Shown piece after piece: positions 33,676-41,608 of a stretch of DNA of 62,580 nt. The stretch spans positions 1 to 62,580 of the forward strand of contig JAABSX010000019.1 in NCBI GenBank assembly GCA_011390205.1, in the 5' to 3' direction. This stretch comes from Microscillaceae bacterium (lineage in GTDB: Bacteria > Bacteroidota > Bacteroidia > Cytophagales > Microscillaceae). Below the pieces are notes generated by a model. That model ran no database searches and was not told the origin of the DNA. It saw nothing but the letters and a program-made list of their open reading frames with translations. The position numbers were made by a program, and so were the translations under genes. Each line of letters begins with the position of its first letter. Within the stretch, counting starts at the first letter, position 1.

Positions 33676-35430
33676 ATGTATTTATCAGTTTTAGATATCA
33701 TAATTGTGGTAGTTTTCATTCTTATTTTTATAGGGGTGGGGCTGTATTTTACCAAGCAAGCAGGCAAAGATACAGCACAATTTTTTTTAGGAGGGCGTAA
33801 TCTCCCTTGGTGGGTAGCTGGCACATCTATGGTAGCTACTACCTTTGCGGCAGATACTCCGTTGCTCATCACAGAGATAGTAGCAAACAATGGCATTAGT
33901 GGCAACTGGATTTGGTGGAATGGGCTGATAGGAGGGATGCTGACCACCTTTTTCTTTGCAAAGCTTTGGCGAAAGGCAGATATTATGACTGATGTGGAGC
34001 TGACAGAGTTGAGATATACTGGCGAGGGTGCGAGGTTTTTGAGGGGCTTTAAGGCGATATACTTGGGGGTGCTGCTCAATGCTGTGATTATGGCATGGGT
34101 CAATCTAGCTTTGGGTGCTTTGCTGATAGGTTTTTTTGACATTCCTAAGGCTGATTTATGGATGTATTATTTGCTTGCGATGGGGCTAGTGGCTTTGTAT
34201 AGTGGCTTATCGGGGCTGATGGGTGTAGCGGCTACGGATGTAGTTCAGTTTGTGGTGGCGATGTTTGGGACTATTATTTTGGCTTTTTTGGTCATTAATT
34301 CTCCTGAAATCGGGGGGATTTCGGGCTTGCAGGCAAAGCTACCTTCGGAGAGTTTTGATTTTTTGCCTAGATTTAATTTTTTTGGAGAGACAGTAACACA
34401 AGGGGCTGAAGTGCTGGTGATTAGTGCAGCTACATTTTTATCCTACGTAGGTTTTCAGTGGTGGGCAAGTTGGTATCCTGGGGCAGAGCCTGGCGGTGGG
34501 GGGTATATTGCACAGAGAATGATGAGCACTCGAGACGAAAAATCAGCCCTCAAGGCCACGCTTTGGTTTCAGGTGATGCATTATGCAGTGCGTCCCTTGC
34601 CTTGGATATTGGTAGCATTGGCGGCGGTTCATCTTTATCCAGATTTGCCTGAGAGTGATAAAAAGCTGGGCTATGTGATGGCAATGCGTGATTTTCTTCC
34701 AGATGGTTTGCGGGGGCTTTTGCTTTCGGCATTTTTGGCAGCGTATATGAGTACGATTTCTACCCAGCTCAACTGGGGCAGCAGTTATTTAATCAATGAT
34801 TTTTACCAACGTTTTGTGCAGCCTCATGCATCTCAAAAACAACTTGTGCTTGCTTCAAGGTTTTCTACTTTTTTGCTGATGGCAGTGGCACTTCTTGTTA
34901 CACTACAGATGGAGACCTTAGAAGGTGCGTTTAAATTTATGATACAGGCAGGGGCTGGGCTAGGGGCGGTGCTTATTCTTCGTTGGTATTGGTGGCGTAT
35001 CAATGCCTGGAGTGAGATTTCGGCTACGCTTGCTCCTTTTGTGGCCTATTCGGGGCTTTGGTATTTTACAGAATGGGAAGACACCTCAAGATTTTTCTTT
35101 ACGGTGGGCTTTACTACGGTAGTGTGGCTGTTGGTTACTTTTCTGACAAAGCCCACACATATGAAGCAGCTCAGGAAGTTTTATCTACAGGTAGAGCCTC
35201 AGGGAGCTTGGGCACCTGTGGTAAAATCATTGGGAATAGAGCCGCCTGTTTCTACACTTCCTTTTCTTTTGGGGGCATGTTTTTCTGCCATTGTGATGGC
35301 ATTTTCTATTTTGTTTTTTGTGGGCAAATTGATTTTTGCGGCTTATTTTTGGGCAGGTATCTGTCTTCTATTCTTTTTGCTTAGTCTGTGGAGTTTGCAG
35401 TATTTCTCTAAAAAAGCAGATTTATTTTAA
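33676..35430 (+). CDS. sodium:solute symporter (SSS family), longer type
   Basis: The second symporter has 584 residues with about 14 membrane helices. It shows the family's ALLIGFFDIPKADLWMYYLL helix and the Gly-rich loop ASWYPGAEPGGGGYIAQRMM followed by STRDEKSALKATLWF, typical of a Bacteroidota subgroup annotated as Na+:solute symporters. The ATG at 33676 is preferred over a TTG 60 bases upstream because it begins with the first membrane helix. The substrate is unknown. The YhhN gene follows after about 20 bp. Confidence 0.92.
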   Translation: MYLSVLDIIIVVVFILIFIGVGLYFTKQAGKDTAQFFLGGRNLPWWVAGTSMVATTFAADTPLLITEIVANNGISGNWIWWNGLIGGMLTTFFFAKLWRKADIMTDVELTELRYTGEGARFLRGFKAIYLGVLLNAVIMAWVNLALGALLIGFFDIPKADLWMYYLLAMGLVALYSGLSGLMGVAATDVVQFVVAMFGTIILAFLVINSPEIGGISGLQAKLPSESFDFLPRFNFFGETVTQGAEVLVISAATFLSYVGFQWWASWYPGAEPGGGGYIAQRMMSTRDEKSALKATLWFQVMHYAVRPLPWILVALAAVHLYPDLPESDKKLGYVMAMRDFLPDGLRGLLLSAFLAAYMSTISTQLNWGSSYLINDFYQRFVQPHASQKQLVLASRFSTFLLMAVALLVTLQMETLEGAFKFMIQAGAGLGAVLILRWYWWRINAWSEISATLAPFVAYSGLWYFTEWEDTSRFFFTVGFTTVVWLLVTFLTKPTHMKQLRKFYLQVEPQGAWAPVVKSLGIEPPVSTLPFLLGACFSAIVMAFSILFFVGKLIFAAYFWAGICLLFFLLSLWSLQYFSKKADLF

Positions 35431-35451
35431 AAAATATTCAATAAAAGATTG

Positions 35452-36174
35452 ATGAATAAAACCTTTGCGTATTTAAGTCTTGTGTTATTTGTAGTGGCTT
35501 CACTGGCAAATCTCTCTGGGCATTTGCTGGGCTATGCAGCTTTGTATGACTTGAGTAAGGTGTTTTTGATGCCTTTGCTGGCGGCTTATTTTTTCTTAAA
35601 AGTACCTCGTCAAAATGCTAACATAGTGTTTTTAGTGGCACTTTCCCTGTTTTTTTGTTGGGTAGGAGATATACTTTTGATATATACAGGGCGTGGGGAA
35701 TTGTTTTTTATGTTAGGGCTTTTGAGTTTTTTGCTAGGGCATGTGTTTTATATCCTTGTCTATAGAAAGGCAGTGTGGCACAAACAAAAGACGGCTATTT
35801 TGCACTATAAGCCTCACTGGATTACACCATTCTTGGTTTATTCCTTGGCACTTTATAATCTATTGTGGCCTCAGTTAGGAGAGATGCAGCTTCCTGTATT
35901 GATTTATACCCTTGTGCTGATGTTGATGGGTATATTTACACTCAACCGTTATGATTTGACCTCTCTTGTAAGTTTTAGGCTTGTGCTGTTGGGGGCTTGT
36001 TTGTTTATTATTTCAGATTCTATGATTGCACTAAACAAGTTTGGCTATGCTTTTGCGCATGCGGGCTTTTGGGTGATGTGTAGCTATATCCTTGCACAAT
36101 ACAGCATTGTACAAGGCCTGCTATTTCATTTTGAGGAAAAAGAATCAGATCAGCCTAAATTTTTTAAGAATTGA
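35452..36174 (+). CDS. YhhN-family protein (lysoplasmalogenase-like)
   Basis: YhhN/TMEM86 proteins are eight-helix membrane hydrolases; TMEM86B cleaves the vinyl-ether bond of lysoplasmalogens. The 240 residues contain eight hydrophobic segments and the signature region SLFFCWVGDILLIYTGRG with GLLSFLLGHVFYILVY, whose aspartate and histidine are thought to be functional. The ATG at 35452 follows a TTG by one codon. It lies about 20 bp after the symporter gene. Activity is inferred from the family. Confidence 0.82.
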   Translation: MNKTFAYLSLVLFVVASLANLSGHLLGYAALYDLSKVFLMPLLAAYFFLKVPRQNANIVFLVALSLFFCWVGDILLIYTGRGELFFMLGLLSFLLGHVFYILVYRKAVWHKQKTAILHYKPHWITPFLVYSLALYNLLWPQLGEMQLPVLIYTLVLMLMGIFTLNRYDLTSLVSFRLVLLGACLFIISDSMIALNKFGYAFAHAGFWVMCSYILAQYSIVQGLLFHFEEKESDQPKFFKN

Positions 36175-36193
36175 GAATTTTCTTAGGATAGTT

Positions 36194-38275
36194 TTAAGAG
36201 ATTCTAACACCTAACACGAGCATATCATCCATTTGTGCGTGTTCACCAGTCCATTCACTGATGGTTTGTGCCAAGATTTGTTTTTGTTTGTTCATGTCTT
36301 CTTGATGAATTTGTGTAAGTAAGTCTTTGAACCGTCTTTTCATAAATTTACCTTTTTCTCCGAATTGGTCTTGATATCCGTCAGAAAACAAATAAAAAGT
36401 AAGAGGAAGCTGGGTTTTCTCTAAGGAGATGCTATATTTTTTAAATCCATGCTCACGTTCTAAGACATTGAATCCTCCAATCATTGCCTTGCTGCCTCTG
36501 ATTTCATTAAATTTCCCATTGATAAAATAATAGAGGGGGTTTTCAGCTCCTGCAAATTCTAGTTGAGGAGTACCCAATAAATCTTCATAGCCTTCTGGAA
36601 ACTTGTCAAAAGTACAAATAGTAATGTCCATACCATCGTGGTTGCCTGTTTCTTCTTGCCTTAGTACGATTCTGATAAGGCGGCGTAGTTCACTCAGGAT
36701 TTTGTCAGGTTCTGTGATATTTCGTCCTAGCACTATTTCATTGAGTAAGTCATTGCCTATGAGGCTCATAAAAGCACCAGGGATTCCGTGCCCTGTGCAG
36801 TCTGCTACGGCTACGATAGTTTTGTATTTTTTTTCTGTAACCCAGTAAAAATCACCTGAGACAATGTCTTTGGGTTGAAATAACACAAAATGCTCGGGCA
36901 GTGTATTTTCCAGAATTTTGGCAGAGGGCAGCATGGCTTGTTGTATGCGTTGTGCGTAATTGATGCTAGAGGTAAGGTCTTTATTTTTACGCTCGATGAT
37001 TTTTGTTTTTCTTGAGATTTCTTTGTTGGCTTTTTTAAGATTTTCGGCGATGCCTAGTATTTCCTCTTTTTGTTCTTCGGTTTGTCTAGTTATTTTTTTG
37101 TTGTGTCTGTAGTTACGGTAGAGTAGCCCCATAAAGACAATAATCAGGACAAGTGCAGTAATAGATACGTACAGCAGGCGTGTCTTCAGCTTATTTTCTT
37201 TTTGCTGAATTTTTTGGATTCTCTGATAGTTTTCTATCTCGATGGTTTGTTTTTCTGATTCATATCCCGCACGGAGGTTATTGATACTATTGTTTGCTTC
37301 TTCTGCGAAGAGGTCATCTTTGTAGAGCAGGACTTGTTTTTGAAGTTCGAAGGCATCCTTGATTCTTCCTTGTTTTTCTAAGATTTCGGAGAGCAGCAGG
37401 CTGGCTTCTAGGGTTATTTTTTTGGAGTTAAATTCTAGGGCAAGGTCTAGCCCTTTTTGGGCATATGTTTCCGCCTCTTCTAGTTGGCCGAGCTGTTGAT
37501 ATATTCTTGCGATGGTAGTATTGCTTTGTGCTATGCCACTTTTATCATTTTCAGGATAGAATTTGAGTGCTTTCTGGATGTATTCTTTTGCCTTGCCAGT
37601 CTGTTGTAGTTTTAGGTAGATATTTCCTATGCTTCCATAGACTACGGCAAGCCCTCTTTTATCTTGAAGTTCTTTTCTTATTTCGGCACACAATAAGAAA
37701 TGCTTTAGGGCTTGTCTGAGGTTATTTTGTGATTCAAAGTTTTCAGCAAGGCGCAGGTAGCAGTAAGCGATTCCTTTTTTATCCTTTATTTTTTTGAAGA
37801 GAGCAAGTGCTTTTTTGATGTATTCTTCTGAGCTGCTGTGGTTTAGCTGGTAAGTATAGACCTCTCCCATATTATTAAAGGCATAGGCTACTTGGGTGGT
37901 ATCTTTGAGCTTTTCTGAGATTTTGAGGCTTTCGAAGAACAGGTCTATGGCTTTGTTGTAATTTCCTAGTTTACGATAGGTAACCCCCTTCATATTCAGT
38001 GCTTCGGCAAGCCCTTTATCATCATTATTGATTCTTGCTAGGTGTGTAGATTCATCAAAATATTGCAGTGATAACCTCAGGTTGCTATTGCGGTATTCCC
38101 AGCCTATTTGATTAAGAATAGATACTTTTTCTTCGGGTGCAGATATGTTTAGGTTTTGCTTCAGCTTTTGTAGTTTTTCACTTTCATTCGTATTGGGTTC
38201 TTGTGAATAGGAGTGAACAGGAAAAAGCATAGCAGTGCAGCACAAGGCAAGCATCAGATGATATTTAATAGACAT
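36194..38275 (-). CDS. TPR / coiled-coil / SpoIIE-type PP2C phosphatase
   Basis: This 693-residue signalling protein begins with a signal peptide (cleavage near SYS-QE). Its periplasmic part has about seven tetratricopeptide repeats (about 55-330, for example VAYAFNNMGEVYTYQLNHSS). A membrane helix (about 367-388) is followed by a coiled coil, and the cytoplasmic SpoIIE domain (about 445-693) has the metal-binding motifs FQPKDIVSGDFYW and VADCTGHGIPGAFMSLIGND and the C-terminal FSDGYQDQFG. It should dephosphorylate an anti-sigma antagonist or similar serine-phosphorylated protein in response to an envelope signal. A second gene of the same layout lies 0.5 kb upstream. The substrate is unknown. 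Confidence 0.9.
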   Translation of the reverse strand: MSIKYHLMLALCCTAMLFPVHSYSQEPNTNESEKLQKLKQNLNISAPEEKVSILNQIGWEYRNSNLRLSLQYFDESTHLARINNDDKGLAEALNMKGVTYRKLGNYNKAIDLFFESLKISEKLKDTTQVAYAFNNMGEVYTYQLNHSSSEEYIKKALALFKKIKDKKGIAYCYLRLAENFESQNNLRQALKHFLLCAEIRKELQDKRGLAVVYGSIGNIYLKLQQTGKAKEYIQKALKFYPENDKSGIAQSNTTIARIYQQLGQLEEAETYAQKGLDLALEFNSKKITLEASLLLSEILEKQGRIKDAFELQKQVLLYKDDLFAEEANNSINNLRAGYESEKQTIEIENYQRIQKIQQKENKLKTRLLYVSITALVLIIVFMGLLYRNYRHNKKITRQTEEQKEEILGIAENLKKANKEISRKTKIIERKNKDLTSSINYAQRIQQAMLPSAKILENTLPEHFVLFQPKDIVSGDFYWVTEKKYKTIVAVADCTGHGIPGAFMSLIGNDLLNEIVLGRNITEPDKILSELRRLIRIVLRQEETGNHDGMDITICTFDKFPEGYEDLLGTPQLEFAGAENPLYYFINGKFNEIRGSKAMIGGFNVLEREHGFKKYSISLEKTQLPLTFYLFSDGYQDQFGEKGKFMKRRFKDLLTQIHQEDMNKQKQILAQTISEWTGEHAQMDDMLVLGVRIS

Positions 38276-38368
38276 TTGTATTTAATAGTTTTAGCAAACT
38301 GTAAGCAAAAATCGTAATAAAAGATGCAAAAATTGTACTTAATAGTATGTTTTTTTGTCGGGGCTAAT

Positions 38369-38731
38369 TTAAGTAGTGATTTTTATAAAAGTATCTAATA
38401 TCGTATTGATGATGGCCAGACAAAGACTAAATGCCAATGCCCAAATGCCCATAAAGAACCAATCTCCGAAGATACGAAAGCCTGGCACAGCCTGTGAGAT
38501 AAGCAGCACGATGACTATGTTGAGAATCAAAGGAAAAAGTCCTAAGGTTAGTAGTGTGAGCGGAAATGTAAATATTTTGAGAATGGGCTTGATAAATGTA
38601 TTTACAAAAGCGAATAACAGCCCTACTATGAGTCCATCAGAGATACTTGTGAAAGTAATTCCTACTAAGAGATATTCAGTAATAAAAACTGCTACGATAA
38701 AGATGAGAATACGGAGAAATATTTTTTGCAT
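38369..38731 (-). CDS. phage-holin-4-like four-helix membrane protein
   Basis: This 120-residue protein belongs to the YvlD-type holin superfamily: four membrane helices, GLLFAFVNTFIKPILKI in the middle and a final ALAFSLCLAIINTILD. Such proteins are chromosomal housekeeping membrane proteins rather than phage genes. The ATG at 38731 is preferred over an upstream in-frame TTG, as MQKIFLRILIF starts the first helix. It has its own TTG-N22-TATATTTG promoter. It lies between the two phosphatase genes on the same strand. Confidence 0.85.
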   Translation of the reverse strand: MQKIFLRILIFIVAVFITEYLLVGITFTSISDGLIVGLLFAFVNTFIKPILKIFTFPLTLLTLGLFPLILNIVIVLLISQAVPGFRIFGDWFFMGIWALAFSLCLAIINTILDTFIKITT

Positions 38732-38752
38732 GATGTCTTTTTTTGTGGAGCA

Positions 38753-38785
38753 CAAATATAAGAATTTTCTTCTAAGAACAGACAA
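38753..38785 (-). promoter_or_regulatory. promoter candidate for the holin-like gene
   Basis: On the minus strand TTG (38785-38783) and TATATTTG (38760-38753) are 22 bases apart, within the range of Bacteroidota promoters. The ATG is 21 bases downstream. The -33 part overlaps the start of the region before the phosphatase stop at 38789. Confidence 0.45.
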
Positions 38786-38788
38786 GCA

Positions 38789-41605
38789 CTACATCTTAAG
38801 TCCTATAAAAGTAATGTCATCTCTCTGCAATGTGCCAGCGTGGTGTTGGTCTAAGGCTTTGGTTAAGATTTCTTTTTGTGTATTTAGGGGCAATGTAGCA
38901 TTTTCTGACAGTAACTCTTTGATGCGTCTAGTACCGAATTTCTTGCGTTTTGGATTAGGGGCATCTTCTAACCCGTCAGTAGTCATATAGACACAGTCTC
39001 CTTTGTGTAAAGTTACTCTTTGCGTAGTAAAGCTAAGGATTTTCTCATTTTGTGAGCCTCCTATGGCTTTTCTATCTCCTTTGAGTTCTTTTAATTCTTG
39101 ATTTCTGAAATAATACACAGAGCTTTTGGCACCACTAAACTCCAGCGTGATACTTTGGTCAGCCCAGTGCTCGAACACACATATACTCAAATCCATGCCA
39201 TCTATATTGCTGGTTTCTCTTTGCTTAAGTGCTTTTACTACACTGCTGTGTAGGTTTTCTAAGATGTGGTGTGGTTCGGTTATTTTTTGTTCATTGACGA
39301 TTTGATTGAGCAAAGAGCTGCCAATGAGTGACATAAATGCTCCGGGCACGCCGTGTCCCGTACAATCTACACAAGCCACAAATACTTTAGTGCCTAGGCG
39401 TGTAAACCAAAAGAAATCACCTGATACTACATCTTTTGGCTGGTAGATGATAAAATGCTCTGCAAACACTTTTTTGAGTTCTAGTTTATTGGGCAGGATA
39501 GCTTGCTGGATTTTTTCGGCATATTTCACGGATTGCATAAAAGCATTGTTGCGTTCTTCTATTTTTTGGTAAGCAAACTGCAGGGCCTCTTTTTGGCTTT
39601 CTATCTCTTCTTTATTGGCTTCTAACTCCTCCATATTTTGTCGGAGTTCTTCTTCACTGGCTTGTAGCTCTTCGTTTTTATCTTTAATTTCTCGCTCACT
39701 GTTTTTGAGTCTGGTATTGGCTTTTTGGAGGATTTGCTCGCTAGACTGTAGCCTTTTATTGAATAATTCTAGTTCTTGTGTTTGTTGGGCAAGTTTTCTA
39801 TTTTTTCTTCGGTTTTGTACTGCTGTAAACCCTATGAGTGCCGTAATAATGAGCATAAAGACTAAGAACAGACCTACTGCGATGAGTGTATTTTTTTGCC
39901 TTGTTTCAGCTTCTTTTGCTTGCAAGTCTTTTAGTTCTTGGCTTTTGCTTAGGAGTTCGTTGGTTTTTTTTTCTTTTTCGTTTTGGGCGGTTTTTTGTTT
40001 GAGTGCAAGGTCTTGTATTCTTCTGTTGGCTTCTAACTGTTGAATATTTCTTTTTTGTTTTTCGCTTTGTGCTTGTTCACGAGAGATTTGGAGAAGCTGC
40101 TCTACACGGTCTTTCTCTAGCTGTTGGTTTCGGAGCGCAGCAGCTTGGAGCTCTTGGTTTCTTTTTAAGAGAGCAAGTTCATTTTCTTTAAGTCTTAGGT
40201 CTTGTTCTTGTTTTTGGCGCTCTAGTTCTGACTGTTTAAGTGCAAGGGCTTGTCTTTCTTTTTCGGCAAGTAAGACTTTGATTTCGCCTTCGGTTTTTTC
40301 TATATTGATTTGATTTTGGAGCAGAAACTGTTCTTGCTGTCTTTCTTTTTCTTTGAGTCTTTGATTACTTTCTTGAAATTTCTCATAGTATTGTCGGGAG
40401 GCTTGGAAATTACTGGTTTTTCGGTTAATCTCGGAGAGCAGCCAGTAAGATGTTTTAAGGATTTCGTCATCCTTGAGTTTTTGTCCTATTTCTATGGCTT
40501 GGTTGATTTGTTTGGTAGCATTTTCACTTTTTCCGCTGAGGTAGTCATTGGCACCTAAGAAGTTATAGACCTTTGCAAGTCCTTTTTCATTGTTTTGGGA
40601 GAGGTATATTTCTTGAGCCTCTAAGAATTTTTTTCGGGCATTTGTATATTCTTGGAGGTTGCTATAAGTTACACCTAAGTTAATAGCATAGAGGGCGTCT
40701 TTTTGTCTGAGTTCCTTGTTTCGGTTAGCTACATCAAATTTACTGTTGAGCTCTAATGCTTGTCTCATATATTTTATGGCATTTTTCTCATCTCCTAGTT
40801 CACGGTAGATATACCCTAAGTTATTAAGAGAGCTGGCAAGGCTAACCCCATCACTAAGGATTCTATTTAATTGAATTATTTTTTGATTATAGGCCAGTGC
40901 CTCTTGTAATTTTCCTGCATTTAGGCTTGTCTGTGATAGTTTTTCGAGCACTCGGTTTTGTTTTTCTGCTTGTTTATCTTGAATATGAATCTTTAAGGCT
41001 TTTTCATAATTTTCAATAGATGCCTCATACTGCAGGTTTTGTGCCTGTACGTAGGCAAGGTTTTCCAAGAGATTACTTTTGATAGTAGAGGAGGTGGGGG
41101 CTTTCTCCTCGATGGCCAATGCTTGTTGGTAGTTATCAGCTGCTTTTTCATAAATATTTTGGGCAGAATACAAATTGCCCATACTAAGATATACATCTCT
41201 CAAAATTTCTGTATCATTGATTTTTTCGGCAATGGTGAGTGTTTCTAAATATTGATTGAGGGCTATGTTGTATTTTTTTTGTTGCTGTGATACCTTCGCT
41301 ATCCAGTAAATAGAGCGTGCCTCGGCAGTATTATCTTGAGCCAATCTAGCCATTTTAAGTCCTTCTTGTGCATTTTTCTCTGCGGCAATGTAGTTTTTTT
41401 GTTCAAAATAAACCTGTGCAAGACGAGGCAGGATTTCTAATTTTTGTGCTGGGCTGTTGGCTTGTCTGAGTGCCTGCTCCAGATTCTCTGCAGAGTCTTG
41501 AGCAAAAACCAATGTGCTGAAAAGTAGAGAGAACAACAGCAGCAGACAGAATCTGTGTGTGTATCGGTGTTGTGAGCGAAAGATATGTTTAATCGTACTA
41601 TTCAT
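38789..41605 (-). CDS. large TPR / coiled-coil / SpoIIE-type PP2C phosphatase
   Basis: The 938 residues show a signal peptide (cleavage near LVFA-QD), about ten TPRs (about 35-400), a long Gln/Glu/Lys-rich coiled coil (about 400-570), a membrane helix (about 573-597; TLIAVGLFLVFMLIITALIG), another coiled coil and the cytoplasmic SpoIIE domain (about 690-938; QPKDVVSGDFFWFTRLG, VDCTGHGVPGAFMSLIGSSL). The expected metal-binding aspartates are present. The ATG at 41605 is used; a TTG precedes it. The stop of a TonB-dependent receptor lies 3 bp upstream, so the two proteins are probably made together. It is likely a sensor phosphatase for envelope status; the target is unknown. Confidence 0.9.
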   Translation of the reverse strand: MNSTIKHIFRSQHRYTHRFCLLLLFSLLFSTLVFAQDSAENLEQALRQANSPAQKLEILPRLAQVYFEQKNYIAAEKNAQEGLKMARLAQDNTAEARSIYWIAKVSQQQKKYNIALNQYLETLTIAEKINDTEILRDVYLSMGNLYSAQNIYEKAADNYQQALAIEEKAPTSSTIKSNLLENLAYVQAQNLQYEASIENYEKALKIHIQDKQAEKQNRVLEKLSQTSLNAGKLQEALAYNQKIIQLNRILSDGVSLASSLNNLGYIYRELGDEKNAIKYMRQALELNSKFDVANRNKELRQKDALYAINLGVTYSNLQEYTNARKKFLEAQEIYLSQNNEKGLAKVYNFLGANDYLSGKSENATKQINQAIEIGQKLKDDEILKTSYWLLSEINRKTSNFQASRQYYEKFQESNQRLKEKERQQEQFLLQNQINIEKTEGEIKVLLAEKERQALALKQSELERQKQEQDLRLKENELALLKRNQELQAAALRNQQLEKDRVEQLLQISREQAQSEKQKRNIQQLEANRRIQDLALKQKTAQNEKEKKTNELLSKSQELKDLQAKEAETRQKNTLIAVGLFLVFMLIITALIGFTAVQNRRKNRKLAQQTQELELFNKRLQSSEQILQKANTRLKNSEREIKDKNEELQASEEELRQNMEELEANKEEIESQKEALQFAYQKIEERNNAFMQSVKYAEKIQQAILPNKLELKKVFAEHFIIYQPKDVVSGDFFWFTRLGTKVFVACVDCTGHGVPGAFMSLIGSSLLNQIVNEQKITEPHHILENLHSSVVKALKQRETSNIDGMDLSICVFEHWADQSITLEFSGAKSSVYYFRNQELKELKGDRKAIGGSQNEKILSFTTQRVTLHKGDCVYMTTDGLEDAPNPKRKKFGTRRIKELLSENATLPLNTQKEILTKALDQHHAGTLQRDDITFIGLKM

Positions 41606-41608
41606 CAA

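Noticed and set aside
38369-38731. Holin-like gene as evidence of a prophage
   Set aside because: It belongs to the YvlD-type chromosomal family, and no phage gene is nearby.
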